Part shown: in pieces, positions 14,201 through 27,200 of the stretch | How positions within the stretch are numbered: the stretch's first letter is position 1 | Layout: each line of letters starts with the position of its first letter | Origin: Corbicula japonica | Lineage: Eukaryota; Mollusca; Bivalvia; Venerida; Cyrenidae | Reading direction: 5' to 3' | DNA: 64,000 bases | NCBI GenBank assembly: GCA_038501625.1 | Contig: JAZAYU010000003.1 | Location: forward strand, 4,540,796-4,604,795 | The notes under the pieces: generated by a model | The model's input: the letters and a program-made list of their open reading frames with translations, nothing else | What the model was told of the DNA's origin: nothing | Database searches by the model: none | Made by a program: the position numbers and the translations under genes

Positions 14201-15343
14201 GAATTGATTTGTCATCAACAATAAAAGGTTATGTATAATAATGCCGTTAAATCATGGTTTTCTCGTTAGATGCTATCAAAACGTTAGATGATATACAGCA
14301 CCACGAAATCGCCGTACTCGAACTCGGCAGGAATGAGTCTGCTTTATTTTTTTGTTTCTGGAGAGCTCCGTATCGGTCTTGCTCTACGCCTGTAAGACAA
14401 GCAACAATTAGGCAACAGAAAAAAATATTTTAGATTGTCATCCCCGCCCGCCCCTGTCCAAAACCACCCGCCTCCAAAACATTTATTGATAAAAAAAATC
14501 AGAACAAATTCTGTTCCGGACAGAACGGGTTTTAGACCATCCCGGATATGGAAAAAACATGACCAACAATAATAAAATAAGATGTTCATTATTTCAAAGC
14601 TTACCGAAGGTGATAGTGTCACTTTTTAAAGACTGGTATGACTTTTCTAGCAAGAATAGGCACCAACCTGCTACTTTTGTAAGTTGTTGTCATGATTTTT
14701 TTTGTAAGAAATTAAAAAGATGGACGAATATTCTACACCAAAGGTTCTGGTAACTTTAAATGTCATTTTCTCAAAATTTTAAATTAGTTTTTACTTCTGT
14801 TCTCAGGTATTTCGTTAATAAAAATTAAAAATTAAAAAGTGTCCACCCGCCCCCTTTTTTCCCCAAATCCGGATGAGAATCTAATAATTGTTTTCTCAGG
14901 CCTTAACTGCATGTTTCTATGTGCATATTTAAAACATAAACCGAGAAAGCGTTATGAGCTGTTTGTCTTAGACGATTATACTTTCATGTAACAAATAACA
15001 TAGATTTATGATGTATAATTTTATATTATTCTGAGTTTAAACATCGGAATGTTTAATTATTTAAGGATTTTCAATACGAGAATGGATGGACTCGAGGGAC
15101 TTGACGGTGGGCCTCATGAATACGTTAACGTTATCGATGCTGTACAATGATCTTGGATTGACGTCATATTTAAAAGAGGAACCTTGTAATGCAACTGTCA
15201 ACGATTCAAATTGGATATCAGGTAAATAAATGGTTTCGTTTTAATGTGAACTATATTTAGGTTAGTTAAATTACTGTAATAAATAACTGACACGATACCT
15301 AAACATCTAAATTGTTTATTTTTTATTAATTAATTGATTGTTT

Positions 15344-15390
<47 letters not shown>

Positions 15391-18300
15391 TTCAGAATGC
15401 CGACTTGAAGTTGAATTGCCAGACATAAACGGCACTGTTGGATGTCAGCTTGGCCGCAGTTGCAATGAGATTAGTTGCTGTGTTGAATCGAATATTTTGC
15501 AAAGAACTTTCAGTACTTCTGTAAACATAGACTACTGCAAAGCAACCCTCACGCTATCTTTGGAGAAGCTACAGTTCAAAATTTCACTCCTAGATTACCA
15601 ATGGGGTAAACACTTGTTTTATGTACATGAACTGGATTTATTTAGCATTTTGCAAATACGTCAAACTTCGTTTGTCGTTACTGCGTATTGGTTTCGGTTC
15701 GAACTTTTCGAAAAAATCTTCAAATAGAAAGGATGACAGAATCAAACAGTGAGTTTGTCGGCAATGACAAAATTTCGTTAGTCTCGAAGTAAGTCAGTAA
15801 GCTAAATATCTTCAATTAAACTTAAGCTTTATATGTTTAGTTTGTTTTGTCAAGTGTGTTTTTATTTGTAGGGCAAGAAAAACAAAGTGACATTTTCGGA
15901 GTGGTGCGTATAAGGTAAAAAAGTTTTAGAATGAATTATTGATATCTTATGCTTCTTTTCGGAGATGTTTTCGTAATGAGCGAACTTCTCCGGTAGGAAG
16001 TACCTGATGATAAAAAATTCATCAATCTTAGTTTATAAATCAACAACTCACGACTGAAAAGTAAAATTTAATGCCTAAACCGGCAAATTTAAAACTTTAG
16101 TGTGATCTTTTAATCTTTCTGGGATTGCTTTTGACCATCCTTTTTACTCAAACGATATTTTGGCGATTTTTGTAATAAGTCACCACTGGTCCAAAATTCG
16201 TTAGTTTAATATGACTTCGTTGTCGACGAAGTGCAGTTTAAGGGTAAATATACTTACTATTGTAAACTAGTCGCAGATACATGTATGTACTGCTTTCTTA
16301 GAATCTGAATCACAACCAATTAAACATAGGATTTACCTACTATATTCAGATATTCTATCACTGACTTGACTTACGCAAGAATGTTCCTGGTGTCGGCAAG
16401 ATTGTTTATTTGTCTTGAAAGTAATGGAGAGTGCGAGGTAGAAATCGACGTCGCTAATAACACGTTGTTGCCAAAACTACAATGCAACTTGAACTCCAGT
16501 TTCACAGTACCAAGTGGGTGGTTTTATTTTATCAACATAGTATCATTATTTAATTACATATCGCTTATATCCACCTAGATTTGTTAATTTAATCTAAACA
16601 CAATTACAAACAATTTGAAGTTGAATGTAAGGCACTTGATATGTGTTTGCTTTTCAACACAATCTCACAACTTGAATAACTGCTTTTAATTGAAGTGCTC
16701 TATTACTATCTGAATTCATTTATATTTATTTGAATAGGTTCCTGCAGAAATATCCGACACAAGTTTACGGATTCTTTTTTTTTTGCTTGTCAGATGGCGC
16801 TTGAAAATTATTCATTTGAACTTTCAAAATTGGCAAATGTATTGTTTATCCTTCCGCTGAAACAAAAATGAGTTTTAAGCTCTTTAAAATTGATTTAAAT
16901 AGAATTTTGTTATTTAAAAGAAGTAGAAATCACATAATATCGGTTTGGATGTACAAACCCTGTTCCCTGGGCGGGATTTACCTAATTCACAAAGACATTT
17001 TTAATTGTATTTCATTTAGATTTTTCCCTACAAAACTGGTTATCTGACAAGGGGTACACTTATGGCCGAACTCTTGGAGAGAGTGTGACATCAGAGTTGT
17101 TGGAACTGCTCGGCGTTATAAGTTACATGAAAACTGAACAATGTAACAGAAAATCAAGCATTTACACACCTGTTGTAACTGGATGGAAGAAAAGTAAGTA
17201 CACTTAAACATAATTGTTTGACATTATTATATTGGAATAATTCGCATTAGAATAATACACTTCTACAGCTGTACTTCGTTCAAAACAAATGATATTAGAA
17301 CAAGAAAGACTGGTGTAAATTTTAACTTAATAATTTCAGTTAATAATTATAATTGTTAGAGGTATCGATTACTCAGTCATAAGACTATTCAGAATGGGCC
17401 TCGGATTAAAGCCTCGTTCTGGATGAACATTTGTCTTACACTACTGTGATACCACGATTCACATGCATCATTTAAAGAAATCCCCAAATTACATTACGAT
17501 TAACAAAGAAACTAATGGCATCACCAACAATACAGGAAATGTTACAGCTTCACTTCCATTGTAAAATTTTTTTGCTATACTAAGATACATTTGAAGAGAA
17601 AATGGAAATGAAATATTGTTTCAGGTTGCACACTTGGTGTAAACGTTAGCCCATTGCCTAACACCGTTTCGTGCATTCTAAAAGACTCCTGCACGGCTGT
17701 TGACTGCTGTATTGACGTGAACCTGCTGGCAAAATCATTTGCTGTGCAATTTGATTTAGATCCGTGCTCAAATCAACTAAAAATTGGAATCGAACGCCTT
17801 CACTATGACATCGATCTTATAGATTATCAATTTGGTATGCAGCATAATTTTATAAAACAACCATTACAAGCATTTGAACACAAAGGCGTACACAATATTT
17901 TAACAATAAAACCGTGTACAGGTTATAGATTTAGTACATCATGTACTTGATGATAGTAAATAAAAGTATTAAGTATTTTCAAACTGTATATTTACTTTTT
18001 TAACTTGTTTGTCAATTATGTCATTTAAGATTCTGGTTTTTAAACATTTTTATCACTATGAAGGCTCTCATGGCCATACACATTATTTCTAATTTTTAAT
18101 TATTCTTAATTGGGTTTTTCTCCCTAGGAACATCGAAGCGATTCTGCCTTCTTGGAATGATCTGCATGGAGTAAGTTGTTTTTATTCTGTTCATTAAAAA
18201 CTGTTGCAACAGTTACGTTTCCATTTTATATGCGCATTAGTGCATGTGAATTTAATCTGTGACAAATTTAGTCTGCTCCTCTGCTTTAATGCATATAAAG

Positions 18301-19295
18301 CTTTAATTATACAATAAAATTTTAATCCTATTTTTTCACTTTATATTTTTATTAATTGTTCTTTCAGTTGTTTACGATTAATTTTCTCAGATAATGACCT
18401 TTCATCGTCTTGTTACGGTAATTGATATTGATAGAATAATGAAATCCACAGCCCCACCCCCACCGATGTAAAGATGCTTATAAATAACTTCATTTTTTGC
18501 CTTAAAGTTCGTTTTTAGTGTGGCGATTCCTGATCTGCATATTTCACTTTTTTCTTCTTTTTTAATTTCAAGATAAAACGTTTTCTTATTCGTTTTGTGT
18601 TCTAACGTTTTTATTAAATTTTATTTGAAAAAAAAACACTGACTGTTTGATATTGAGAAAATGTTGCTGTAGAATTATAATTGTTTATTTTAGGTATAAT
18701 ATAGACGACCTACCATGGTCGAAGGTTTATGTGGTCGACCTCAAGCTGAGTGTCTGTTTAGAATCGTCATTAGGATGCATCGTTGAGACCCAAATATTTA
18801 AATTTATGATACTGCCGAAGAAGATATGTAACTTACGGGAAGCAAATTTCATAGCAAGTATGTTGTCTTACATATTACAAACAATCTTGTTAAAAACCAA
18901 GATTCCAGCTAAAGCAACAAGTCAACATCATAAGGTGGTTATCTTTAATTGTTAGTTTAAAACCGGGATTTCATTTCGATTCGGAAATAGTAAAGTACAA
19001 CTGAGTAGTAATTAAATAATGCAAAATTGGATTAAATTGTTGGTATTAAAAACAATGACGGAAGTAGTGCTGAAGCTTTGTTTCACACAGGTTTTAAAAC
19101 AGCTATTGTGACCTCTAGTCCCAAAATGTGACCTTCACGTGAATGGTTTTGTCGTTTTTCTTAGCAGGGACACTTAAAAATTGTTGTCGCTGGGCTGACA
19201 TAATGCAAAGAATGAACAAAAGAAAGGATTGTTAATACATTTTGACCTCAACAGCAAACAATCCTGTTATGTATTATTTTAATGTTCATTTTTAA

Positions 19296-19329
<34 letters not shown>

Positions 19330-21194
19330 AATCTGTAGTTTTCATCAATGTATTGTTCAGACCAACGTTTTACTGATTAACAGTGTTTTTGTTTCAGACT
19401 TCTCATTATCGGACTGGTTTGCAAGCAAAGGTGTTCCGATCACCACATCCCTTCCTTCGTACTTGGCTTCTTCTTTGATGAATGATGTAGGTCTGTCTTT
19501 ATACCTGGAAAATAAGATGTGTGATAGAAATATTCACCCATATAACAAAACACAACACACCTGTACTACTGGTAAGCTGTCAACTTTAAAACTATGTATT
19601 AAATAGTCTTTCTAAGCTGTAAGTGATTAGTTGTTGTTAATATCAAATAGATATATCATTATTGTTATGAATTAAGTTCATGCTCAGCTGTAACATAGGT
19701 ATGACACGCTATTGAATGATTTCAACTTCCCGAAATGATTTTTTTTCTTTTTATGGGACAGTTATCGTTCAGCAAAATGACGATGAAATCTTTTCTTAAA
19801 AGAACCTAAAAGCTCGATTTGTTTCTTTTATCCCTGTCATCGTGTTCTTGCTGATTTTACTCCAGGTGCTCTGGTCTCGGAAAGATCATTGAGTACCCGC
19901 CCTTTGGCTTTGCAATGCTATTAAATTCTTATGTTTATATGTTTGTATGCTTTTGCATGCAACATTGTTGAGCTGATTGGTGGGTTGGAGTTATTTCACC
20001 AAGACAATTTGTACTTGTTTTGTGATACGAGAACCTGTTGGGGCAAGTGTGAGGTTGGTGCACCCTAGAACCTGGTTTGAACCACAAGTGGCAATTTGTT
20101 TTGCCACTGACCGTTCCAAGGCGGTATCCCCAAAGGTTCTCTTGTTTATTAATTGTTTGTGGCGTCCTATTTGAATTGACATACATATATAAAACATGCG
20201 CTCCCTCTATCTTCCTCTCTTCTTTTTCGCTGCGTGGGGAGGCTGTGTTTTTTGAGTGTGGCGATTCCTGATATGCATATGTTGCTTTTTTACAATTGCA
20301 TATATGTTTCTGTTTGTATTCACTTCAGATTGTCATTTGAGCAAACAAAGTTTAACCATGGCTGACGATGTTTCGTGCTACATTCCGGATTACTGTACGG
20401 CGGTAGACGTTTGCCTATATGTGCCTCTGCTGAACAGAAACATCCATGCGTTCCTCCGTCTTCATACCTGCGATAAAATCATCGAAGTTGGAATAGAACA
20501 ATTCAGTTTTAAAATCGGTCTCTTTGAATTTGAATTTGGTAAGATGCATTGCAAATTATGTTCATGTGTAATAAAGTTGTTATAATATTGTTGTTTTTGC
20601 TTAAAAATTTTGTTTAAAACAACAATTATTGCATTTTTTCTATCTATATGTACGACTAGTCTGGTACCCGACGTACTGTCAAACAGTACGTCTGGCATGG
20701 GCTAAAAATGACGGCGCCCTGTGTAAGAAGTAAATTCATATTAAAATGTTTACTTAGATTAAGGACAATTTGGATGAAATTACAAAATAATATGTCCCAC
20801 TGTACATTTACTATAACACAACAATGTTTTCCCGAAAACCATACAATTTAAAAATAACCGATTTTACACCTGGCATAGCATGAACCAGCATAACTTAAGG
20901 GTCGGTATCAATACATGTACATGCAAACAAAAGAAAGATACAAACGGAGTTTGAAAAGTTTAATTCAACCAATATATAAGTGTGGTCCAACAAATATATT
21001 TTTACATTATAGGTACGGCGTACATGTTCTTTTTATGTTGCAAGTTATTATTGATTGTGATTGTTTTGCCTTACTGGTAATGCGTATCAATTTCAGGTAC
21101 GAGTGTAAGCATAGATTTAAAAGATATCTTCAGATTGAAGTAAGTTTCAACATGATATTGTCCTATTAAAATATTTTACGTCAGTTAACAAGTC

Positions 21195-21227
<33 letters not shown>

Positions 21228-24200
21228 AAGTAACTCTGCAACTAGACAGTCGTGGATTGTAAAAACACATGAATATGCGCGATTCACAAAGATAGGATGT
21301 AGTTTTTTTTAATTAAAACTTGTTCAAACATGTTTTAAACATATCCACAAACAATTGTTGTGGTTAAGATTCCTTTGCCTACACATTTAAATGTGTACAA
21401 GCTACAAGACACTATCTTAATAAAAAGGAATAGTGTTGCATGATGCCGCCATTTCAGCATACCTTTTTGAGAACTTCCTTAGTAATAAAAGTTTCATTTA
21501 GCACTGTGAAGTTAGCAGTGGGTTTACATTCTTACAACTTGTTAGATTGACATAACAGTTGTTACGTAAAATTATGATGTGAACTCCTTTTACACATTTA
21601 AGTCGCTTCTTATGGTAAAATTTGATAGGATAAAGATAAAGTTTGATTTCATGCGTGGGCCTAAACTTTAAGGTCTTGCAGAAAAGGCATGAACATAATG
21701 ACATATTTGTTTGATATGACATTTTATGTGTTTTTCAAGTGTGCAAGATTCGATACAAGAGTCCGGTTGGTAAAAATGTTGGAAATGCTGATCTATTTTG
21801 CAAAACAAATGTGTGGTGTGGTAAAGGCTCAAGAAGAGCAAGTTTAGTAAACTTCACATTATATTTTTCAGCCTGCGTGTAAATGATCTTGTGACAAAAG
21901 AAGTCTATGTTGTCGATTTGGTCGTTAGCGTATGTTTTACCAACAATGCATGTGAAGAAATGTTTATAATATTCGATCAAGCAGAACTCCCGAAACTACC
22001 ATGTTCATGGAACTCGAGCTTTAAAAACACGTGTAAGTAATGTCTTTCTTTTCAGTGTTTCTGTTAATTTCCTTTGTTGTTCTGTCGTTTTTTTTTAGTA
22101 TTTTCTCAGCACAACTGTCAACTCTTTTAACTACATTTTTTTCTTTTCCCTCAACGTGATTACCTTATGTTTCTAAATGAATATTTTCTTTATATTTACA
22201 ACATGGGGCTATATATGTGTTAGTCGATCATGATAATAAAGAATATGGTAAATGACTATATGAATAATCGACAACCACTTTTGCATAAGATGTTGTATAG
22301 CTTGCAAGTGACCGATTTTCCTATTTTTTGGTTTATTTGCATAGATTTCAGCAGTAAACTATCATATGACGTACATTTCTATTTTTAGTTTGTTTTCTTT
22401 TGAATTTCAGCGTTTTCACTTTCCAAATGGATGACTGATAACAATATTATGTCTGGATCATTTACCGATTTGAAGCGGAAAGAGCTATTTGAGACATTGG
22501 GTCTTGCAGCATACCTCAATACCAATATTTGTTATCGCTCTGCCTATCCGTACCACCCTCATATCAACGGATGGAATTCAGGTGAGTACTAAATCATTGA
22601 ATGTGATCCGTTTAAATCAAAGATAGGAATATGTGTTATACCAATTTTTTATGAGTCATTGATCTAAGTTCGTTTAATGTATAATTATAGCTGTAAACGC
22701 CCTTACTAGTGTTTATGTATTGTTGTCTTTGAGGAAGTGGATACATCAGTATCATAAAATCCCGTTGTTTATGTCACAACCGTCCGACCGAAAAAGCGGA
22801 GTAGTCCACAGGTGACATGAGATGTGTTCAATGTGCAATTAGTCATTATACTACAGATTCTTGTGTAAAAAAAGTTTACAGTGCTCTGTTTTGAATATAT
22901 CTTTATTTAACTAATTCTTGATCAGTTTTCTACTTCCGGCTTTAAATTTAGACGTCATGGTAAATATTGTTGAATTTTGACATTATTTCGTGAGCTTTTT
23001 GGCATCGGACATTATTGTACATGTTGTAGTTGATTTTACTCGCATGTCCTCTCATACAATTCCACTCAGGTTTATCAAATGAATGTCTTGCTAATATGGT
23101 TATAATTAGTAAAATTGAAGGTAGCTTGCAGATGTTAACAATTCCGGTAAAAATTGAAACCGAAAATAAATTCTAAAAAAGATAAAATATTCAGATATCC
23201 CCTAAGCTGTGTAATGTACATGCAGGAAAAAAAAGAAAAATAGTTTCATTGCGCTAAATCTATTTAAAATTTTTATAAAGATACACAATAAGCTTAACCA
23301 AAACTCGTGTGCAAGGATGGCGAGTAAAGCGTTCAAAATATATTATTACTTTTGAGGAGATAGACTTAAGTTGTTATTTCTTTTATGCAAGTTCAGCAGT
23401 AAATTTAAGTAATATTACTGTCCGTCCCATGCACGGTCAAAAATTGTTATTTTATTTTGTAGATTGCAGTGTAAATATAGAATTTCCCGAACTTCCGGAA
23501 TACGTAGCTTGTCATGTAACAGACATGTGTACAGCAGTCCAATGTTGTTTAGAGATAGGGGTATTGAAAACCGCCGCAACATTCTATCTAACCGTTGACG
23601 CCTGTGAGCAGCAACTTGAAATTGGAATTGAACAACTTAGCTTTGTTCGTGACTTGGAAACATTTGAATTCGGTATTCATTTGGATATTTCAATTATTTA
23701 TCTTAGAAAAATTGAAATTCGTATTAATTCAATAAACTTTAAGAATTTTGTGTCATAGTTAATACATATATGATTTACGTGTTATAAGTTATCATACATG
23801 TAAATTAATTCTAGATTCAGATTATTATTTACAATTATTTCAGTCATCCAAAACATCGTAAAAGTTATTGGCATTTATCAATTTCATTTGCTTATTAGTG
23901 TTTGTCTTATGATTCACTGCAGGTAAAAGTCAGCAATTTTACTTACACGGAATATACAGGATTGAGTAAGTACATAGTATACTTGTAATGTTAGTCGGTG
24001 CTAAATATTGTGTTTATGCTAGATTTTGAATTTTTAATCAAAACGAGCACGGCTATTTGTTGTTTTTGCAATTTGTTTGAAATTGAACGTTCAAAGGGGG
24101 GACCCAAAATGTTCTCTTTATGTTAATTTTGTATGGTGTCTTATTTGAAATTGATATTCTTATAAACCCATGCCCTCTTCCTCTCTAATTATGGCCGCGT

Positions 24201-27200
24201 GTTTCTTGGGTCTGTTAATTCCTAATATGCACATTTCACTTTTTATGCCCCCGGCATCTAGTGATTGAACCGTCCGTCCGTCTGTCCGTCCGTCTGTCCG
24301 TCCGTCCGTACGTCCGTCCGTCCGGTTAACATTTTTCGGCAAGTTGGATATTTCTCAATTTCTACAACAAGCATTGGCATGAAAGTTTACACACTTAACA
24401 GTTCGCAGGTCATGACCCTGACAAGTTACATAACTCTGGGTACCTTATTTCTTGTGTTATCTCCCCTTTTTGTACTTAAAAAAATGGTTAACCTGTTTCG
24501 GCAAGTTGGATATTTTTCCATTTCTACAAAGATCATTAGCATAAAAGATTACAAACTTACTATACAGTGCACAGGGTATGACTCTTAACAAGTTACATTA
24601 GTCTGGCTATCTTAATTCGGGGTTTTCTCCCCAATTTGTACTTAGAGATAAATGGTTAACATTTTTCGGCAAGTTGGATATTTCTGAATTTCTACAAAGA
24701 GCATTGGCATGAAAGTTTACACACTTACTTAACAGTTCACAGGTCATGACCCTGACAAGTTACATAACTCTGGGTACCTTATTTCTGGTGTTATCTCCCC
24801 TTTTTGTACTTAGAAAAATTGTTAACCTGTTTCGGCAAGTTGGATATTTTTCCATTTCTACAAAGATCATTAGCATGAAAGTTTACAAACTTAATATACA
24901 GTGCACAGGGTGTGACTCTTAACAAGTTACATAACTCTGGCTATCTTAATTCGGGGTTTTCTCCCCAATTTGTACTTAGACTAAGAGATAAATGGTTAAC
25001 ATTTTTCGGCAAGTTCGATATTTCTCAATTTCTACAAAGAGCATTGGCATGAAAGTTTACACACTTACTTAACAGTTCACAGGTCATGACACTAACAAGT
25101 TACATAACTCTGGGTACCTTTTTTCTGGTGTTATCTCCCATTTTTGTACTTAGAAAATGGTTAACTTATTTCGGCATGTTGGATATTTCGCAATATCCAC
25201 AAAGAGATCTGGCATTAAAGTTTACACACATACTTAACAGTGCACAGATGATGACCCTTACAAGTTACGTAATTCTGGCTACCTTTTTCCTGGGATTATC
25301 TCCACATTTTATACTTGGATATAAATGGTTAACTTGTTTTATTTGATTTTTGCCCTTTTTCGCTTAGAAATTAGAATTAAGACTTAGAAATTATGGTTCA
25401 AGTTTCAATGTTAGTGTTTTTCCAAGGTAATGCTATAGAAAAGGTTTAAAACAGATGTACTTAATATACTTTGGTGAAAGTGTTGAGTGGTTACTATACT
25501 ATACTATACCATATCATACCATACCATACCATATTATACCATACCATATTATACCATACCATACCACACCCACCACACCCCCCACCCCCACCACCCCCAC
25601 ACCACCACCACCCCCACCACACCACCCCATCTCACACCACACCACCACCACCCCACCAACAATAATACCTTCAACAACACCACCAACAACACCGTCAACA
25701 ACACCACCAACAACTCCGTCAACAACACCACCAACAACACCATCAACAACAACAGCATCAACAACATCAACAACCAACAACAATAGCATCAACAACACCA
25801 AATACTGACAACACCAACAACAACACTGACAACTACACCAACAACACCAACAACAACACCAACACCAACAACAATACCAACAACAGCAACAACACCCACA
25901 CCACCAACAACAGCAACCAGCATACCATACCTTACTATACTACACCACACCCCACCACATCACTATAGGTGGGCAGGGATAGTGGGTTGATGGGTGTGGG
26001 ATCAGGGGTGTATGGACTGGGTTGTGTAAACCCTCTAAAAAAACTACAATAAAAAAGTAACTGTTATTTATTGATTTCCTAACTTGGATTAAGTACTTTT
26101 GTTCATGTGTGTGTTGGGTGTCATAAACTCCTGAATCACTCCCCAGTTTAAATGAAGCCCAGTTTTAAATGTGCTTAAATATGTCTGACTTCGAATAGTC
26201 GAGCGTGCAGTCGTTTCCGACTGGCTCTTGTTATGATAAATTCTTTTCATGTACAGGTTCTGGCACCAGACGGTTATTTTCATTATTTAGAACTAACTTG
26301 TGATTTTAGTTGCTGTTTTAACACTGTGCTATCATTTAAAATTTGTATCGTTACAAACTTCGCTACCGGGGGCATATGTGTTTTCCGAACACAGCTTCTT
26401 GTTAATATCTATTTTCAGCTACTATATCGAACGATTTCACGGTAGCCGCAAATATGTCGTTGATTTAAATATCAGCGCGTGTTTAGAAGCTCAAGGACCG
26501 TGCGAGTACAGTGTTGTGGTGTTGAAGAGAACAATTTTGCCCAAAACAACATGTAGTTGGAAAAATGGTTTTAATCTCAAAGGTACATTTTATGTTTGAA
26601 ATATTCGTATTGAATACTTTTGATGTCTACACTTCAGAATTCAGTTTTAGGACACTTTCATCCGGTTTGTTATATCAATTCTTCGATGTAAATATAACAA
26701 AGATGTTGGGGTTTTTTTGTGGAATTTGGAACTAGAACACCTGTTGCATTGAACATGTTGTCAGATAAGAGCAGGCAGCGGGTTTAGTGTAAACGTTGTG
26801 TCTGAAGAATCTTGAAAAGCCACCCTTTCGCCCCATACAGAATTTATTAATGTTTTATTGTACGAAGTGTGCAATATGACATACATGAACAAAAACTGCA
26901 TAGTATTAGTTACGCTGCTGACTTTTTTTATCTGTATGAGGCTACATGTCCGAGCATATATGGGCACAACACACAACAAAAATCCCAAATCAATAAAAGT
27001 TAGTTGTAGGTAGTAGTAATATGAAACTGTTCGATAATTACGTAACAATGTTATCTTCCCTCAATTTAGTAGCAATAACTCAAGGAAAATGATAACACAA
27101 GAATACATCAAATACTTGCCTCATTAGGTTTGATTTTTTCCTATTTTTTACCCATTTGTTTATAATATTCAGTATTTTTTTTCATTTAAACATACACGTT

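Larger units (their letters stand above)
24244..26376. mobile_element. Non-autonomous TIR element, TA-flanked, with internal tandem repeats
   Basis: TATGCCCCCGG at 24244-24254 is the exact reverse complement of CCGGGGGCATA at 26366-26376. The outermost TA on each side could be the target-site duplication of a Tc1/mariner-like element. Inside are a (TCCG/TCTG)n run (about 24270-24323), six ~165-bp tandem units (24322-25345) and A/C-rich microsatellites (25496-25960). There is no transposase-like frame. It accounts for most of the 2.45-kb B-C intron of module 9. Confidence 0.7.

Noticed and set aside
20039..20083. Possible tRNA gene
   Set aside because: Only A- and B-box-like promoter elements are present, within a repeated SINE; no cloverleaf could be drawn.
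25455..25808. Thr/Pro-rich open frame
   Set aside because: It lies wholly in a compound microsatellite inside a transposon-bearing intron.
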